In this document: piece after piece, positions 8,536 to 15,620 of the stretch
Position numbering within the stretch: position 1 is the stretch's first letter
Layout: each line of letters begins with the position of its first letter
Assembly: GCF_019721995.1 (NCBI RefSeq)
Contig: NZ_BLYC01000031.1
Span: 1 to 36,679 of the forward strand
Source of the DNA: Bathymodiolus japonicus methanotrophic gill symbiont
GTDB lineage: Bacteria; Pseudomonadota; Gammaproteobacteria; Methylococcales; Methylomonadaceae
Reading direction: 5' to 3'
DNA length: 36,679 bases
Position numbers and translations under genes: made by a program
The notes under the pieces: generated by a model
What the model was told of the DNA's origin: nothing
The model's input: only the letters and a program-made list of their open reading frames with translations
Databases searched by the model: none

Positions 8536-8715
8536 ATGGAACGCAAAAGCAAGGTAACGCAAAGCGCGGCTAATGCTGCATGTGAGCAATTACAGGCCGA
8601 TAGTAAAAACGTGACTGTAAACGCCGTTATAGGCATTACTGGAGATTATCGTTATTTTAATGATGTGGTGAGAATGTTTTTCTCCAGCATGGTGTTTTAT
8701 CCATTTGTCGCATAA
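8536..8715 (+). pseudogene. KfrA-like DNA-binding protein, 5' fragment
   Basis: The frame opens MERKSKVTQSAANAACEQLQ and continues KNVTVNAVIGITG, matching the KfrA_N helix-turn-helix pattern of plasmid proteins. From about 8644 the sequence is the end of an IS6-like element, so the long coiled coil that normally follows is missing and the last ~23 residues are IS-encoded. KfrA proteins support plasmid segregation and regulate their own operon. The upstream palindrome supports the call. Confidence 0.65.
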
Positions 8716-8767
8716 AAACAGGTTGCAGTTGATTTTCACACAAATATTAATTTTTTGCGACAGAACC
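8644..8767 (-). mobile_element. IS6-like element end, type 2
   Basis: The sequence ends at 8767 in TTTTTTGCGACAGAACC. Read backwards it matches 27458-27580 (TATTTGTGT, AAAATCAACTG, CTGTTTTTATG). It is the left end of an IS6-like element different from the common copy and has no transposase code left. Confidence 0.65.
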
Positions 8768-9000
8768 CTGGAAGCTTTATGAAGGATGGGGGCGTGAGGC
8801 CAAACAATTAGATAAAGAGGGATCAAGCCGTGGCCTGATTCTGAGTCTTTTGTTTGACCATGGCCTTCTCCCGCTGAAAATCCTGGAAACGGAGCTTTAG
8901 CGAAGGATGTGTTTCAACTGATGCCATCAGGAAAACATATGATTGGCAGGGATTTAGGGCGCTTAGGCCCAACAGCATCATTAAAGTATTGTTCTGCTGG
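8768..9000 (+). other. Unassigned gene fragments around a cassette A remnant
   Basis: Before the cassette piece at 8872-8906, the plus strand reads WKLYEGWGREAKQLDKEG and on to FDHGLL. After it, the plus strand reads DVFQLMPSGKHMIGRDLG through CSAG and a stop. They may be two parts of one gene split by a cassette, but I do not recognise the family. Confidence 0.3.
8872..8906 (-). repeat. Cassette A, CGCTG-end remnant
   Basis: About 35 bases match the CGCTGAAAATCCTGG end of cassette A, including AGCTTTAGCGAAG. The flank is CTCC, with a C at -4. The rest of the cassette is missing. Confidence 0.7.
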
Positions 9001-9052
9001 GTGAAGGTAAGAGTTTGATGGAAATAGGATGGAAAAACTTGAGCATCGAGTA
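8992..9052 (+). repeat. Second copy of the 61-bp repeat
   Basis: It matches 2399-2460 (TTCTGCTGGGTGAAGG ... CATCGAGTA). It lies just ahead of the promoter region of the gene at 9140. Confidence 0.6.
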
Positions 9053-9091
9053 ACAGTTGTAATTTTTAATTAGTATAGATAAATGACCATG

Positions 9092-9115
9092 TGAAACTAG
9101 GATTCCCTAGTTTCA
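9092..9115. promoter_or_regulatory. 10-bp perfect hairpin upstream of the 9140 gene
   Basis: Arms TGAAACTAGG and CCTAGTTTCA enclose the loop ATTC, 24 bases before the ATG at 9140. There is no T run on either side, so an operator or 5' leader structure is more likely than a terminator. Confidence 0.5.
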
Positions 9116-9139
9116 TTAAAAAATATAGAGGATGAGAAA

Positions 9140-9427
9140 ATGGAATATTACAAAGAACACGCTTTTATTTTTATACCTGCATTGCTGTTGGTATTTGGTA
9201 CAGCTTATGCCTTATCAGGTTGGGACAATAAACCTGAGATACCAGTAAGTGAGACTAAGCAACCCCGGACTGCTGAGGTTGTCCGTGAAACCTTTGCTGA
9301 TTATGTTCCAGAGGTGCCTAGCAAACCAGAGGTGCATGTGGAGATTGATCATGATCATGAAGAGTTAGACTTAAATGATCCATTAGCAAGCCCCTCTTTT
9401 GATACGATGGAGGAGGGTTTTCAATAG
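9140..9427 (+). CDS. Small single-pass membrane protein
   Basis: This 95-residue protein has an N-terminal hydrophobic segment (residues 8-25, AFIFIPALLLVFGTAYAL) that could be an anchor or uncleaved signal, then a polar, proline-rich and acidic tail with an HDHEELDL stretch. AGAGGA lies 7 bases before the ATG. Its stop overlaps the region where the next frame opens, so the two are probably cotranscribed. I do not recognise the family; the shape suits a small envelope protein of a conjugative or plasmid-maintenance operon. Confidence 0.65.
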   Translation: MEYYKEHAFIFIPALLLVFGTAYALSGWDNKPEIPVSETKQPRTAEVVRETFADYVPEVPSKPEVHVEIDHDHEELDLNDPLASPSFDTMEEGFQ

Positions 9428-9468
9428 TTTCATATAAAGACCAACCAATACCTCAACTATTTAAAGAT

Positions 9469-9999
9469 ATGACAAAGAAGGCTATTGAAGAGATTGCAGA
9501 ACGAGGATACGCATCAGCTGAGGAATCAGATGTACGCCAAATTTCGACAGCCCTTGAGTCTCGCTTTAAACATCTGATGTTATCTTATGACGAAGCCGCT
9601 AACCAACTGGTTAAAGAACCCGCAAACTTAGAGGGTACGCCATTTGATGATGTGGAACTACTTGGCGCACACACTTCAGGCTCTAATCATGACGGAAAAT
9701 GGACGAATATATCCCGTTTTTATAAATTCGATGATTTGGGAGTAGTGAAACTGAGTGAAGTTGATTATATTACGAGTAGAGGTCGCATACAAATGACTCA
9801 GGAGTTAATTAATGAGGCTGTTAACGGTATACCTGCGATGTACAGAGTTAATGTGAGTAATTCAGGGGCAGCTGAATCTTTAGTCTTTTGGGTAACTGAT
9901 TCAAAAGAGTACGTACTGTATGCTGAGAAAAACGGTGCTAAGGATGAATCAGTGAAACAGAGACTCCTAGAGTTGGCACGATCTATCCCAGTAGATTAA
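9469..9999 (+). CDS. Plasmid protein of unknown function
   Basis: This soluble protein has 176 residues from the first ATG, with mixed alpha-beta character and no recognised domain. The frame stays open upstream to just after 9402. The ATG at 9469 has no ribosome site, while AGGAGGG at 9411-9417 sits 6 bases before an in-frame ATA at 9424 that overlaps the previous stop as ATAG. The real start may be that rare codon, adding IVSYKDQPIPQLFKD. The last ~39 codons, from about 9881, begin the segment duplicated at 22318. Probably in an operon with the membrane protein upstream. Confidence 0.65.
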   Translation: MTKKAIEEIAERGYASAEESDVRQISTALESRFKHLMLSYDEAANQLVKEPANLEGTPFDDVELLGAHTSGSNHDGKWTNISRFYKFDDLGVVKLSEVDYITSRGRIQMTQELINEAVNGIPAMYRVNVSNSGAAESLVFWVTDSKEYVLYAEKNGAKDESVKQRLLELARSIPVD

Positions 10000-10566
10000 C
10001 GCACACAGGCGGGTTCTGTCGCAAAAGATACGTATTTGTGTAAACCTGGTTATGAACCTGTTTTTTATCTTCGCCCAGGGAGTAAGTAACTTTTTTATCG
10101 TATCTGTAATCTTCTATCTTGGGCGCGCCTGATGTTTTTACAATTGAATCCGAGTACTCTAAAAAGGATAACTCACAGTACACATGGCGCGCCAGCTCTC
10201 CGCTAAGGCGTTTTATATCGCTTTTAAGGCGCTTTAACAGCTAACCCCTACTATACACCAATTAAGGGTTTTTGTGGGTCTTTAAGGGGACTTACATGCC
10301 CCGCCAATAAGCGATTGACTAATTTGGTGTGTGTATGTGGTTTGTTATAGCTGTTACAGAAAACAAAGATTAAACGGTAAACCATTTCAAAATAAAGAGT
10401 TGGCTTATTGCAACAAGCAACAGTATTCTGGGGACTCTTTGCCCTAGGGAGGAAGTAACTTTTTAAACTTCATAATAAAACGCTATTTAGTGTGCAACAT
10501 AATATAGATTGTACTATACCTATAATCCTTTTATAATCAAAGACTAGGGTTACTGTCACGTACAAC

Positions 10567-10826
10567 CGCTGTCAGCCCCGGACGGGCTGATAGTCTCCAG
10601 AAGGCGCAGGGAAATTTGCCAATCCGAAGTGCGCGATAGCGCGCGAGGGAGGCTAAAATTTTATCCCGAATAGCCGTAGAGCCATTTGTGGTAGCCATCA
10701 CTGAGCTGCTTTGTGCTCAGTCTGTGGCGGACGCAGGGCGGCTGGAGCATCTCCTATTCGCTGCGTAGGTGAACGAATTACGGCGACAGGAGTCCCGGAA
10801 TTTCGTGAGGTAGCATGGCGCGCCTG
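10567..10826 (+). repeat. Cassette B, clean insertion with known empty site
   Basis: The full 260-bp copy runs from CGCTGTCAGCC to GGCGCGCCTG. The flanks GTACAAC and CTATGG are directly joined in copy 2 of the duplicated segment near 22999. The cassette therefore inserted with no target duplication and no loss (the boundary is ambiguous by one C). The base at -4 is C (CAAC). Confidence 0.9.
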
Positions 10827-10911
10827 CTATGGATATTTATACGAAATCATTATATTTACAATTTAGGATTTTATAGTTACCCCTCTTTGGCCGCCTTTCT
10901 TGGAGCTTTTT

Positions 10912-11031
10912 TTATTGAATATCTACGGTCAGCGGATTTTCAGAAGTATCCAGTTCAGGGAAAGCCACAGCTCTCAAGCGTTTATTCATCTCAGCTTCAA
11001 AACACACCATGTTCTGGGGCAACACGCACAT
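10912..11031 (-). CDS. Possible small protein (39 aa)
   Basis: The minus-strand frame MCVLPQNMVCFEAEMNKRLR continues through VAFPELDTSENPLTVDIQ. The same codons are open in copy 2, where the ATG is changed to ATA, so it may be the tail of a longer lost gene. The plus strand is also open here, so coding status is uncertain. Confidence 0.25.
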   Translation of the reverse strand: MCVLPQNMVCFEAEMNKRLRAVAFPELDTSENPLTVDIQ

Positions 11032-11097
11032 GACTTCATTTCAACTAATTATTAAACGTGAATGAAATCAATTTCTTGCTCAATTAGGATAAATTAT

Positions 11098-11116
11098 CAT
11101 GGTTGGGAAAACCATA
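11098..11116. other. Hairpin in the duplicated segment
   Basis: CATGGTT and AACCATA flank GGGAA. The hairpin is kept in both copies of the duplicated segment (second near 23274). Its function is unknown; no T run follows directly. Confidence 0.35.
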
Positions 11117-11304
11117 GTTTCCCTTTGGGTTTAATTACTGCAATCCCTTAAACTGTATAATATAACCAATCGCTTGTTCATCAGAGCAATTTGAGTAGAC
11201 CTTTAATTTAGCGGACTCTCAGCCCTAGTGGGAAGTAACTTTTTTTAGCGTATATCCGGTATATTCATATTCCCTTATATAAGAAAATACAAGGGAATCT
11301 GACT

Positions 11305-11556
11305 CTAATGGATTGAGCTATCAGCTTTACTTAAAGGCGGCATAAAATAAGCCCTCCTATTGTGCTTCACATTAAGACCCTTTAACACTTTTTTTACAGC
11401 CATCTGGTTCGACCTGTTAGTTATTATACTCTCAGGCAACTCATTGATTATCTCGGAGTTAGTCATTTTAATTGTTCTATTACTAAGTACCTCACCCGTT
11501 TTGTCATCAGTAAACTCAAACTCAAACACCTCCAAAACTATATCTTTCAATGACAT
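11305..11556 (-). CDS. Small hypothetical protein (83 aa)
   Basis: The minus-strand protein MSLKDIVLEVFEFEFTDD... has a beta-rich acidic first half and a basic second half (VKKVLKGLNVKHNRRAYF). Composition is that of a real soluble protein; the plus-strand frame over the same bases is Leu/Ile/Val-heavy and looks like a shadow. There is no recognised domain and no good ribosome site. It could be a small regulator. Confidence 0.45.
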   Translation of the reverse strand: MSLKDIVLEVFEFEFTDDKTGEVLSNRTIKMTNSEIINELPESIITNRSNQMAVKKVLKGLNVKHNRRAYFMPPLSKADSSIH

Positions 11557-11589
11557 ATTATGCTTTGGAATTAGTCCACGGGATTAGAA

Positions 11590-11850
11590 AGGCGCAGAGA
11601 GTGCAAAAAAAGCCCCGTATTTGTTCCCGTGGAAGCGAACACAAGCTTTATGTTACAGGCAGATATTAAAGGCGCACAGGCAACGGCTAAAGGCTTGCGT
11701 CATGGCTTCGGGGTGAATGCTTCAATTAAAACCAGAAACCCGCGATTAATTCAAAAATGGCTAGGGCATACCAGCATAGAAAATACCATGATTTATATGG
11801 ACGCAATCGGACAGGAAGAACGCGAAACCGCTTTAAAAATGTGGGAATAA
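11590..11850 (+). pseudogene. Tyrosine recombinase, C-terminal remnant
   Basis: The frame contains GLRHGFGVNAS, then QKWLGHTSIENTMIYMD, the box II pattern of phage-type integrases with the nucleophile tyrosine in MIYMD. Just upstream, AQRVQKKPRIC is in a different frame, so a frameshift near 11630 separates it from the RHG part. The N-terminal DNA-binding half is absent. It is likely a relic of a plasmid- or phage-borne integrase. Confidence 0.65.
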
Positions 11851-11899
11851 AACGGTTTTTGTAACAATAAATGTAACTACTCAGCGTGTTTTTTAACTT

Positions 11900-12179
11900 C
11901 GCTGAAAATCATGGAAACGTAGCTTAGCGAAGTGGTGATTTTTAGTCCCTGATAGGCGACAGGGCAATTCGCTGATTCGACGTGTGCTAGCAGCACGCGA
12001 GAGGAGCAAGAATTGCATTCCGAATAGCCGTCCAGCCAGTGAGGTAGTAATGACGAAGCGTCTTTTGTGCGTAGTCGTTGCGGACGCAGGGCGTTCAGGG
12101 CATCTCCCATCCGCTGCGTAGGTGAACGAATTATGGCGACAGGAGTCCCGGAATTTCGTGAGGTAGCATGGCGCGCCTG
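11900..12179 (+). repeat. Cassette C copy 1
   Basis: This 280-bp cassette begins CGCTGAAAATCATGG like cassette A and ends GGCGCGCCTG like cassette B. Its right part, from TTCCGAATAGCCG onward, is clearly homologous to B. It is the only full copy whose outer base at -4 is not C (flank ACTT). Right of it lies an IS66 gene end. Confidence 0.85.
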
Positions 12180-12245
12180 AATCCAGATGCATTGGATCAG
12201 TTTTTACCCTGGAACCTGACTGAAAAAATCAAGCCGTTAAAGTAA
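12180..12245 (+). pseudogene. IS66-type transposase, C-terminal remnant
   Basis: The last 21 codons, NPDALDQFLPWNLTEKIKPL and a lysine before the stop, resemble the IS66 TnpC end with its LPWN motif. The cassette has replaced everything upstream. Base 12246 onward may contain the element's end. Confidence 0.5.
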
Positions 12246-12399
12246 GTGGCGTAACTTGTCTAGGTGGGAAGCTTCGCTTACGTTTTTTTGAACTGGTGAA
12301 GTTATGTAAACTCTTTCTTTTTTGCTGCGCAATTTAAAAAAATGGGGATATTACCCATCTTTTTATCCTTTTTTTTCTGTGTATTGGCACTTTCCTCCT

Positions 12400-12600
12400 T
12401 TCCAAGCTTTAAAAGCTTTAAAAGCTTTCAGCCTTATATCCCTATGATTTTAAATACGAAATAGGGTGATATAACGAGTAATTTACGGTGATATAACGAG
12501 TAATTTACGGTGATATAACGAGTAATTTACGGTGATATAACGAGTAATTTACGGTGATATAACGAATTTTTTTATTTATCTCCTGTTATATTCTACAATG
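12400..12600 (+). other. Iteron origin of replication for the Rep_3 initiator
   Basis: Three tandem AAGCTTTAA units (about 12405-12430) are followed by five direct repeats of a 22-bp iteron starting near 12466, 12487, 12509, 12531 and 12553. The core is GGTGATATAACGA; the last copy is cut to its core. AT-rich sequence and the initiator start follow directly. This is the usual layout of theta-replicating iteron plasmids, where the initiator binds the iterons and represses its own promoter. Confidence 0.85.
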
Positions 12601-12641
12601 TAACGAGATTATATTTTTTACTCTTTATATTTGGGTCCCGA

Positions 12642-13493
12642 ATGAAAACAAACATGGTAAGAAAACACAATGATGTAATCGAAGCTTGTTACTATATGAG
12701 TGTGCCAGAATTACGTTTGATTTATTCTTGTATTTCAAAGATTGGATTTGAGAAAACCATCAGCAAAGAAGAGCCTTTTTATATTTCAGCGATGGAATAT
12801 TCAGAAGCATTTGGGATTGATCCAAAAAACGTGCATAGAGAAATAAGAAAAGCGGTAAATTCTATTTGGGATAGGGAGTTAGTCATCAAGCGAGAAGGAA
12901 GGAAGCCCTTACGATGCCGCTGGGTATCAGCTGATGCTGAATATGAAGATGGAGGTGCAGAAATACATTTTTCTAGTCAAGTAATACCGTACCTGATTAA
13001 TTTACAAAAAAAGGGCTCCTTTACGATTTATCGTCTTGAAAATATAGGAGGGTTGAAATCAGCATATGGGATTCGGCTCTATGAACTATTGGTTCAATAT
13101 AAAAAAATTGGCGAACGTGAAATTGAGGTTAAGGAAATTAGGGAGACTCTGTCGTTAGGCACTAAGTACAAAACTATGTGTGATTTTAAAAAGTGGGTTC
13201 TGGATGTTGCAACTAAGGAAATAAATACTGAAACAGACCTGAATGTAAGCTATAAAAACATCAAATGTGGCCGTTCGATTGTTGCCTTTCACTTCAGCAT
13301 TAAAAAGAAGCGTAAAACCCTAGGAACACATCCTAATAGCCCTAAAAAGTATCTTTCGCCAGAAGATACGTACAAAGAATTCCAAAAATCTCGTTTTAGG
13401 CATATACAGAGCTATAAAGAAGGCTTTGAAATTCTGGAAAAAGAAGGCTACACGTTAAGCAAAACAGCTTTTATGATGAAATATAAAAAATAG
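12642..13493 (+). CDS. Rep_3 family replication initiator
   Basis: The 283-residue initiator has two winged-helix domains. The N-terminal part begins VRKHNDVIEACYYMSVPELRLIY, the usual Rep_3 opening, and the second has YGIRLYELLVQYKK and REIEVKEIRETLSLG. The C-terminal ~50 residues are basic and less conserved. It should bind the iterons just upstream and recruit the host replisome; dimers of such proteins repress their own gene. An internal ATG at 12654 is an alternative start. The gene appears intact, so this is likely the working replicon. Confidence 0.9.
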   Translation: MKTNMVRKHNDVIEACYYMSVPELRLIYSCISKIGFEKTISKEEPFYISAMEYSEAFGIDPKNVHREIRKAVNSIWDRELVIKREGRKPLRCRWVSADAEYEDGGAEIHFSSQVIPYLINLQKKGSFTIYRLENIGGLKSAYGIRLYELLVQYKKIGEREIEVKEIRETLSLGTKYKTMCDFKKWVLDVATKEINTETDLNVSYKNIKCGRSIVAFHFSIKKKRKTLGTHPNSPKKYLSPEDTYKEFQKSRFRHIQSYKEGFEILEKEGYTLSKTAFMMKYKK

Positions 13494-13567
13494 AGTTCAT
13501 AGCGGGCTACTTAACCCAAAATATCGGACTTCTAGCTAAGCCTTTTTATATGTTTTATCCCTACAAA

Positions 13568-13616
13568 CGCTGAAAATCATCACTTCGCTTAGGCTCCGTT
13601 TCCCTGATTTTCAGCG
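13568..13616. repeat. 49-bp solo end of cassette A
   Basis: This short unit has CGCTGAAAATC at the left and its reverse complement GATTTTCAGCG at the right, with the cassette A subterminal sequence between. Both outer flanks (CAAA and, read inward, CCTC) have a C at -4. It could be a minimal palindromic derivative of cassette A. Confidence 0.75.
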
Positions 13617-13807
13617 GAGGTTGGTGATAGGGGTTTAGGAGGTGGGGTTGTATTCTATACGATTGATGATGGACGACATGGTTTAGAGGCTGCGCCAGAT
13701 AAATTAAAGAATCTTGTGTGGGGATGTCATGGTGTTACGGTTGGATTAGGCGGTATAAAAATTGGAGATGGTCGATATAACTCCGATACAATTCTTTACA
13801 ATACATC
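13617..13807 (+). pseudogene. DUF1566-like gene, N-side fragment
   Basis: The open frame GDRGLGGGVVFYTIDDGRHG continues with LEAAPDKLKNLVWGC and ends at YNSDTILYNT. The GGGxVFY...GLEAAP...WGC pattern is typical of DUF1566/Lcl-type extracellular proteins of gammaproteobacteria. There is no start and no stop: the left edge is a solo cassette end and the right edge a full cassette B. The matching C-side piece, NAQIVDEYKLNGYSDW..., lies at 23872-24174. Confidence 0.65.
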
Positions 13808-14067
13808 CGCTGTCAGCCCCGGACGGGCTGATAGTCTCCAGAAGGCGCAGGGAAATTTGCCAATCCGAAGTGCGCGATAGCGCGCGAGGGAGGCTAAAAT
13901 TTTATCCCGAATAGCCGTAGAGCCATTTGTGGTAGCCATGACTGAGCTGCTTTGTGCTCAGTCTGTGGCGGACGCAGGGCGGCTGGAGCATCTCCTATTC
14001 GCTGCGTAGGTGAACGAATTACGGCGACAGGAGTCCCGGAATTTCGTGAGGTAGCATGGCGCGCCTG
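13808..14067 (+). repeat. Cassette B copy
   Basis: A full 260-bp copy, CGCTGTCAGCC to GGCGCGCCTG. The left flank is CATC (C at -4). The left neighbour is a cut gene and the right neighbour the terminal region of repA. Confidence 0.9.
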
Positions 14068-14118
14068 TTACTTTGAGCTTGCCTACTTAATTGAATACTC
14101 ATAGCCCAGTTTCGTATT

Positions 14119-15090
14119 TCACATAGAGCCTTTATTTTGTATAGCTTTTTTCAAATTCCGTATATTATCTTTATTGCCTAGTCGTTCTCTTGCTTGATCG
14201 TATGTTTCTCCAACCCTTGCGTGTTTTTCTATTTCTTTTTTACTTACATGCTTAGGCAACATGTCATGCGATTTTTTATTAACTTCTTGGTGGTCCTCTT
14301 TTCTGCTTATCAAAACCACATCATCTTGAATGCTTACATTGTATTCTGGTAAATGGTTACTTTCAGCAAGCTGCTTCATGTTGAATCGTAGCTTCCTTAT
14401 TGTTGTTACTGTCCCAATTTTTTCTTTAAGGTTTTCTAGTTTTATTTTCCATGCAATTTGGCTGCCACAGTGCTTTCTCGCTAACTCATATATCCTTCGC
14501 TCCGTCGGTTTTCTTAATCTAAAATAGTCTTTATCTATTGTTAGAACTTCATCACCAAGAATCGAATTATAAAACCAGTCCGATAATTTAACTTCTACAA
14601 GAATAGATTTACCGCCTTTATCCTCTTTAACCGTTTCCCAATAATCAATCAAACCAAAATCTCTCGTAATTTCTTTACCATTTGTTTTGATGTTTGTTTG
14701 TATTCTAGTACCGCTCAACCTCTCCAGCGATTCATTAAGCTGTTTATATTGCGTACCACCTGTTTTTTTATTTGTAGATAAAAAATAGTCATAGCTTGTA
14801 AATCTGACAATTTTAGAAATGCACTCACCTTGGTTTTTAGAGTTCATTAGCGAACTCGCTAAATACATTAATATATCTTTATCAAAAATAGTCGCAAGTC
14901 CCGTGTAACTCGGTTTTATCTTGATATTAACCCCTTTATAGTCGTACTCAAGAAGTCGATGATCTGGTTTAGTTGATAAACTAAAAACAGGGTGCTCCAT
15001 TGATGCCAGATCGTCTTTAAACGAATCAAAAATATCACAGATAAAAAAATCTGTTTGTTTATATCTATCGGGCATTAAATTTTTAGTCAT
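14119..15090 (-). CDS. repA: Replication initiator protein A (RPA family)
   Basis: This 323-residue protein resembles plasmid and phage RepA/RPA initiators (PF10134): an N-terminal FFICDIFDSFKDDLASMEHPVFSL opening, central winged-helix regions (YLASSLMN...TSYDYFLSTNK; YFRLRKPTERRIYELARKHCG) and a basic tail. The gene is intact, on the minus strand, 700 bases from the Rep_3 gene and facing it. Two direct repeats directly upstream (15091-15172) are candidate binding sites. Two unrelated initiators this close suggest fusion of two plasmids. The assignment rests on the PTERRIYELARKH region and overall layout. Confidence 0.8.
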   Translation of the reverse strand: MTKNLMPDRYKQTDFFICDIFDSFKDDLASMEHPVFSLSTKPDHRLLEYDYKGVNIKIKPSYTGLATIFDKDILMYLASSLMNSKNQGECISKIVRFTSYDYFLSTNKKTGGTQYKQLNESLERLSGTRIQTNIKTNGKEITRDFGLIDYWETVKEDKGGKSILVEVKLSDWFYNSILGDEVLTIDKDYFRLRKPTERRIYELARKHCGSQIAWKIKLENLKEKIGTVTTIRKLRFNMKQLAESNHLPEYNVSIQDDVVLISRKEDHQEVNKKSHDMLPKHVSKKEIEKHARVGETYDQARERLGNKDNIRNLKKAIQNKGSM

Positions 15091-15172
15091 AGTATCGGCA
15101 TATCAAGAACATTTTTTGTTTTATTCTATCGAACTTTTCATTAAAAGTATCGGCATATTAAGAACATTATAA
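15091..15172 (-). promoter_or_regulatory. Direct repeats upstream of repA
   Basis: Two copies of a ~21-bp unit reading AGTATCGGCATAT followed by AAGAACATT (plus-strand view; one base differs) begin near 15091 and 15149. They overlap the start region of repA, so they could be initiator binding sites, an operator or both. Confidence 0.6.
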
Positions 15173-15254
15173 CTTTAGTAGCATTCTTGGAACGCTTAAA
15201 AAATTACATGATATGAGTATCAAGGGATACAGAAGTTTTTTTAGGCTGTAACTA

Positions 15255-15474
15255 TATCTAACCTGAAGTTTCCCAATTATTGAGTAGCTGAAATACACAA
15301 TGCTGGTGTATCGAGGTTTATTTTAGGTGGTTTTGCCATGTTTATAGCAACCCCCTACTTAATTCCCCTTAGGCAATAGCATTTGAAATGAATGAAAAGA
15401 CTATTTTTTTCATATAGTTGTAGCATAGTTTCAATTTTACCATAAATAATTATTGGGAAACTTCAGTATCTAAC
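15255..15474. mobile_element. MITE with 15-bp inverted ends and 8-bp target duplication
   Basis: The 204-bp element at 15263-15466 has perfect terminal inverted repeats CTGAAGTTTCCCAAT and ATTGGGAAACTTCAG. It is flanked on both sides by TATCTAAC, an exact 8-bp duplication (15255-15262 and 15467-15474). It contains no gene. Eight-base duplications suit several IS families; the parent element is not in the window. The perfect duplication shows a recent, undisturbed insertion. Confidence 0.9.
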
Positions 15475-15620
15475 TTATCTAACTGGATTTCTAAACTTAT
15501 TTTTTTAAACAAAAATCAAAAAAACATATTTTTAAAGTCATCAATGATGATTTTTAATCAATATATCAAACGTTAAATGCTCTACAGTAAACAAAAGTAT
15601 ATCTTTCTATCTCTCACACT
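15475..15620. other. AT-rich gap
   Basis: AT-rich, non-coding sequence between the MITE and cassette A. I see no gene, repeat or clear promoter in it. Confidence 0.4.

Larger units (their letters stand above)
9879..11227 (+). repeat. Duplicated segment, copy 1 (1089 bp plus a cassette)
   Basis: It matches 22318-23403 closely along its length, from TAGTCT within the 3' end of the 9469 gene to CTCTCAGCCCTA. The only large difference is cassette B at 10567-10826, which copy 2 lacks. It includes an IS6-like end at about 10012 (GGTTCTGTCGCA), two GGCGCGCC sites (10122 and 10186), two of the three AAGTAACTTTTT motifs and a hairpin near 11098 (ATGGTT/AACCAT). Between 10000 and 10566 no convincing gene is present. 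Confidence 0.85.

Noticed and set aside
10567-10826. Cassettes as integron attC sites or gene cassettes
   Set aside because: There is no GTTRRRY/RYYYAAC core pair, and the units carry no gene; target preference is at a different position.
11360-11587. Plus-strand frame of 75 codons
   Set aside because: It is the shadow of the minus-strand 83-residue frame and has an implausible hydrophobic composition.
12466-12575. CRISPR-like repeat array
   Set aside because: The 22-bp units are contiguous without spacers and directly precede a Rep_3 gene, so they are iterons.
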